Below are positions 61,374 through 64,000 of a stretch of 64,000 nucleotides of DNA, one piece after another. Under the pieces are notes generated by a model that was not told the origin of the DNA, did no database searches, and saw nothing but the letters and a program-made list of their open reading frames with translations. Made by a program: the position numbers and the translations under genes. This DNA is from Actinacidiphila acididurans. Its GTDB lineage: Bacteria > Actinomycetota > Actinomycetes > Streptomycetales > Streptomycetaceae. The stretch spans positions 142,566 to 206,565 of the forward strand of contig NZ_JADKYB010000016.1 of assembly GCF_016918855.1 (NCBI RefSeq). The letters are read 5' to 3'. The number at the start of each line of letters is the position of its first letter. The first letter of the stretch is position 1.

Positions 61374-64000
61374 TCAGATGAACCGCCACAGGTGATCGGC
61401 GGTGCCGTTGTCGGTCCACTGGGTGACCTGGGCGCCGTCGGCCTGCGACATGCCGTCCACGGCGAGCACCTTCCCGGAGCGGACGTTGACGATCTTCGAC
61501 CAGCCGTCGCCGTTGTCGACGACCCGCCAGACGTGGTCGGGCGTGCCGTTGTCCTGGTACTGCTGCACGTGCGCGCCGTCGTCCAGGCTCTGGTCGTGCA
61601 CGGCGAGCACCTTGCCGCTGTTGCGGTTGGCGAAGCGGACGGTGCCGTCGCCGTTGTCGAGCATCGTCCACACATGGTCGGCGGTGCCGTTGTCGGTGTA
61701 CTGCGTGACCTCGGCAGTGTCCTGGAGCGACATGCCGGAGACGGCCAGCACCTTGCCGGAGTTGCGGTTCTGGATCCGGAACCAGTGCACGGTCGAGGGC
61801 GCGGGCGCCAGCAGCGGCGCGAACATCCCGCCGACCACAGGGCGGTCCTGGAAGCCGCGCTGGGCGGCGTTGGCGACCACGTACCAGTCGCTGAACGGAA
61901 CCCGCTGGGGCGTGGCGGCGGCGAATCCGTACACGCCGTTGATCAGCATGTCGCGGGTGCCGCCCTGCTGGGCCAGCCAGGCCGCGGTCCACACCTCCCA
62001 GTCGCCCTTGGTGTAGTCGTTGCGCGGGTCCAGGACGATGCCGTACGTGCCGGCGTGCCCGCTGTACCAGGACGCCTCGCGCTCCCGGGTGCCGTCGGGG
62101 ACCAGGTCCAGGCCGAGCAGGCGGTCGGGGAAGCCGTTGTACTTCAGGCTCCAGGTGCCGTCCTGGTCGTAGGCGAGCTTGAGGTGGCTGTGGGAGGAGT
62201 CCTCGGCCAGGGTGGTCCACTGGCTGACGTAGCTGCGGGCGAGGGCCGCGTAGTGCCCGGCGTCGGCGCTGTTGCCGTTCACGGCGGCGATCGCGCCCAT
62301 CGCCCCGATGCCGACGATGCCCTTCAGCGCGAGGTTGACGCTGTGCGCGATGAAGCCGGTGAAGTCGTCGGTCTGGTTCTGGAAGCCGGGGTCGAGGGCG
62401 TTGGCCGCCAGGTATTCGGCCCACTGGCGCAGGATCGGGTAGTGGGCGGCGGCGAATGCCTTCGCGTCGGCGGCGGGCAGGCGCTGGACGAGGGCGGCCG
62501 CCATGATGAGCATGTTGGCGGACTCCTCGACCGGCATGTCCTCCTCGTTGCCGTCGTTGTGGCCGGTCGCGTTGGGGTAGGACGAACCGAGGTCGTGCTC
62601 GGCGAACTGCTTGGGCCAGCCGCCGTGTTCGGCGTAGTCCAGCAGCGGTTCCAGCAGCAGCCGCAGGTAGGCCGGCGACAGGTAGAGGTAGGCGGGGAAG
62701 CCCGGGTAGGTGACGTCGACGGTGGACATGTTGCCGTCGGAGGAGATCTCCTTGAGGAACGCCCACGGGCTGCCACCGCGGTCGACCAGTTCGGTGCCGG
62801 CCACGGCCTGGCGCAGCGCGAGCGCGCACAGCGCCGCGTAGTTCTCGCCGGTGCTGCCGCCGCCGACCGCGGCCACCGCGTCGTCGTGGATCCTCTGGTC
62901 CAGGGCGGTCGCGGCGGACAGGGCCGAGGCGTGGTCGGCGTCGAACCAGCCGACCATGTCGGTCCAGGAGCCCCAGTAGTGCGCCCACCAGGGCTGGAGC
63001 TGCGTACCGAGGTAACTGACCGCGGGGGTGCGGACATGGCCGAGGGTGAGGGTGAAGTCCGCCGACGGAGTGCCGGAGTTCACGGTGCCGAAGTCGCGGT
63101 TGAAGCCGAGCACCGGCCAGCGGTCGTTGATGGCCCGCGGCTGCGCGGAGTCGGAGGTGCCGGCCAGCCGTCCGGTGCCGGCGGACGCGGCGCGCACCAC
63201 CGTGTCCTGGCCGATCTGCCAGGTCAGGCCCGGGGTCGAGGCGGGCGCGGCGAGCACCAGGCTGCCCCAGGACGCCTGGTCGCCGTTCTCCTGGAGCACG
63301 CCGGGAGTGGCCGGGCGGCAGCTCAGCACGTTCATGGTGCCGGCCTGCTGCTGGGTCCAGGCGACGGGCGTGGTCGAATCGCCGTGCACCCACTCGCCGG
63401 AGACGTCCACGTGCACGTCCACGGCGTGGGAGCGGCCGTCGTTGCTCTCGGCCCGCACGGTGACGTAGCTGAGCGGCACCGACTGGCGCTGCAGGTTGCC
63501 CAGGTCCACGGGCGAGAAGAAGGTGACGGTGAGCGTCACCCCGCCGCCGCTGAGCCGGTAGATCGATCGGGTGGCGGTGAGTTGCAGCGAGATCTGCTGC
63601 ATGGTGGTCAGCGCCGGGCCGCCGGGCAGCGAGGGGGCGCCGGCGAAGACGTACGCCGTGCCGTCGATCCGGGCCAGCCCGCACAGGGCGGTGACGTGTC
63701 CGGTCCAGAAGGTGGACCAGGTGCCGGCCAGGTTGTCGGCCGGCACCCAGGTCGACAGGTACGGGGAGCGGACCGCGAGCGGTACGGCGGGCGGGCGCAG
63801 CGGGCTGAAGGTGCTCGCGGCCGGGGTCGCGGTGCCGGCCGCACCGGCCTGGGCGGCCTGGGCGGCGGCAGCCGGGCCCGCGCCGAGCAGGCCGCCGGTG
63901 GCCGCGGCGGCGGTCAGCGCGCCGGTCCACAGCAGCAGGTCGCGGCGCGCGGGACCGGCGGCGGGGCGACGCGGTCCGCCGGGGGTGCGGGGGGCGTGTG
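61374..64000 (-). CDS. Secreted glutaminase-domain protein with ricin-type lectin repeats (5' partial)
   Basis: The open frame continues to the right edge, so the start lies outside; at least 875 residues are visible. The N-terminal part has a Tat-type signal ('ARRDLLLWTGALTAAAA'). The central part resembles the DUF5127/DUF4965/GtaA-like glutaminase region ('YFGTV'-like 'DFGTVNSGTPSADFTL', 'HDLGSSYPNATGHNDGNEEDMPVEE', key 'DLGSSYPNATGHNDGNEED', 'VWTAAWLAQQGG'). The last ~140 residues contain three ricin-like repeats ('SGKVLAVHDQSLDDGAHVQQ'). It is probably an extracellular enzyme that binds glycans. Activity is inferred from family names only. Confidence 0.85.
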   Translation of the reverse strand, partial: HAPRTPGGPRRPAAGPARRDLLLWTGALTAAAATGGLLGAGPAAAAQAAQAGAAGTATPAASTFSPLRPPAVPLAVRSPYLSTWVPADNLAGTWSTFWTGHVTALCGLARIDGTAYVFAGAPSLPGGPALTTMQQISLQLTATRSIYRLSGGGVTLTVTFFSPVDLGNLQRQSVPLSYVTVRAESNDGRSHAVDVHVDVSGEWVHGDSTTPVAWTQQQAGTMNVLSCRPATPGVLQENGDQASWGSLVLAAPASTPGLTWQIGQDTVVRAASAGTGRLAGTSDSAQPRAINDRWPVLGFNRDFGTVNSGTPSADFTLTLGHVRTPAVSYLGTQLQPWWAHYWGSWTDMVGWFDADHASALSAATALDQRIHDDAVAAVGGGSTGENYAALCALALRQAVAGTELVDRGGSPWAFLKEISSDGNMSTVDVTYPGFPAYLYLSPAYLRLLLEPLLDYAEHGGWPKQFAEHDLGSSYPNATGHNDGNEEDMPVEESANMLIMAAALVQRLPAADAKAFAAAHYPILRQWAEYLAANALDPGFQNQTDDFTGFIAHSVNLALKGIVGIGAMGAIAAVNGNSADAGHYAALARSYVSQWTTLAEDSSHSHLKLAYDQDGTWSLKYNGFPDRLLGLDLVPDGTREREASWYSGHAGTYGIVLDPRNDYTKGDWEVWTAAWLAQQGGTRDMLINGVYGFAAATPQRVPFSDWYVVANAAQRGFQDRPVVGGMFAPLLAPAPSTVHWFRIQNRNSGKVLAVSGMSLQDTAEVTQYTDNGTADHVWTMLDNGDGTVRFANRNSGKVLAVHDQSLDDGAHVQQYQDNGTPDHVWRVVDNGDGWSKIVNVRSGKVLAVDGMSQADGAQVTQWTDNGTADHLWRFI

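Overview
The window is very GC-rich actinobacterial DNA. Codon bias, an XRE/MmyB-type regulator, a DUF6207 protein, an epsilon-poly-lysine-synthetase-like enzyme and the 'HID..RV.(S/G)A.C' leader peptides all point to Streptomyces or a close relative (Streptomycetaceae). I saw no rRNA, tRNA, CRISPR array, insertion sequence or replication origin.

Region 1 (1-10060) is ordinary accessory chromosome: the end of a methyltransferase, a SnoaL-like protein, a succinate-semialdehyde dehydrogenase, a secreted carbohydrate-binding protein, a PAS/GAF/PP2C phosphatase, a DUF6207 protein, a proline-rich small protein, and an SDR plus aldo/keto reductase operon facing a TetR gene across two matching palindromic operators.

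Region 2 (10713-28419) looks like an organosulfur scavenging island. It has four flavin-dependent LLM monooxygenases, two FMN reductases, DUF1684 and OsmC proteins, an MFS transporter, GntR and XRE regulators, and a four-gene peptide/nickel-type ABC transporter. Two tiny cysteine-containing leader peptides (14344-14472 and 22064-22141), invisible to normal gene calling, sit upstream of two of its operons and suggest control by cysteine or sulfur status.

Region 3 (28546-32485) holds a GNAT, an alpha/beta hydrolase, a TetR gene with paired operators facing an ABM monooxygenase, and a secreted Vgb-like propeller.

Region 4 (32522-54125) is the most interesting part. A membrane NRPS closely resembling epsilon-poly-L-lysine synthetase (33983-38110) is followed by an M1 aminopeptidase. 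Divergent from it lies an unusual set: acyl-CoA dehydrogenase; truncated-C/adenylation protein with a valine-like pocket; stand-alone carrier protein; thioesterase with a Cys nucleophile; and FAD oxidoreductase. Next come second copies of peptidoglycan machinery: a MurF ligase with a GT2 glycosyltransferase, convergent with an operon of a MurE ligase (DNPR motif changed to DSPG), a GT-C membrane glycosyltransferase and a MurJ flippase. The set reads as a dedicated pathway that builds, ligates and exports a modified-amino-acid product on a Mur-like scaffold, or as antibiotic biosynthesis with duplicated cell-wall targets for self-resistance. I cannot name a characterised cluster with this layout.

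Region 5 (54197-64000) holds a VapBC module, DedA, an MGDG-synthase-like glycosyltransferase with a polysaccharide deacetylase behind two BlaI-like operators, a cold-shock protein upstream of a DEAD-box helicase, a GH114 lipoprotein, and a Tat-exported glutaminase-like protein with ricin-type repeats whose start lies beyond the window edge.
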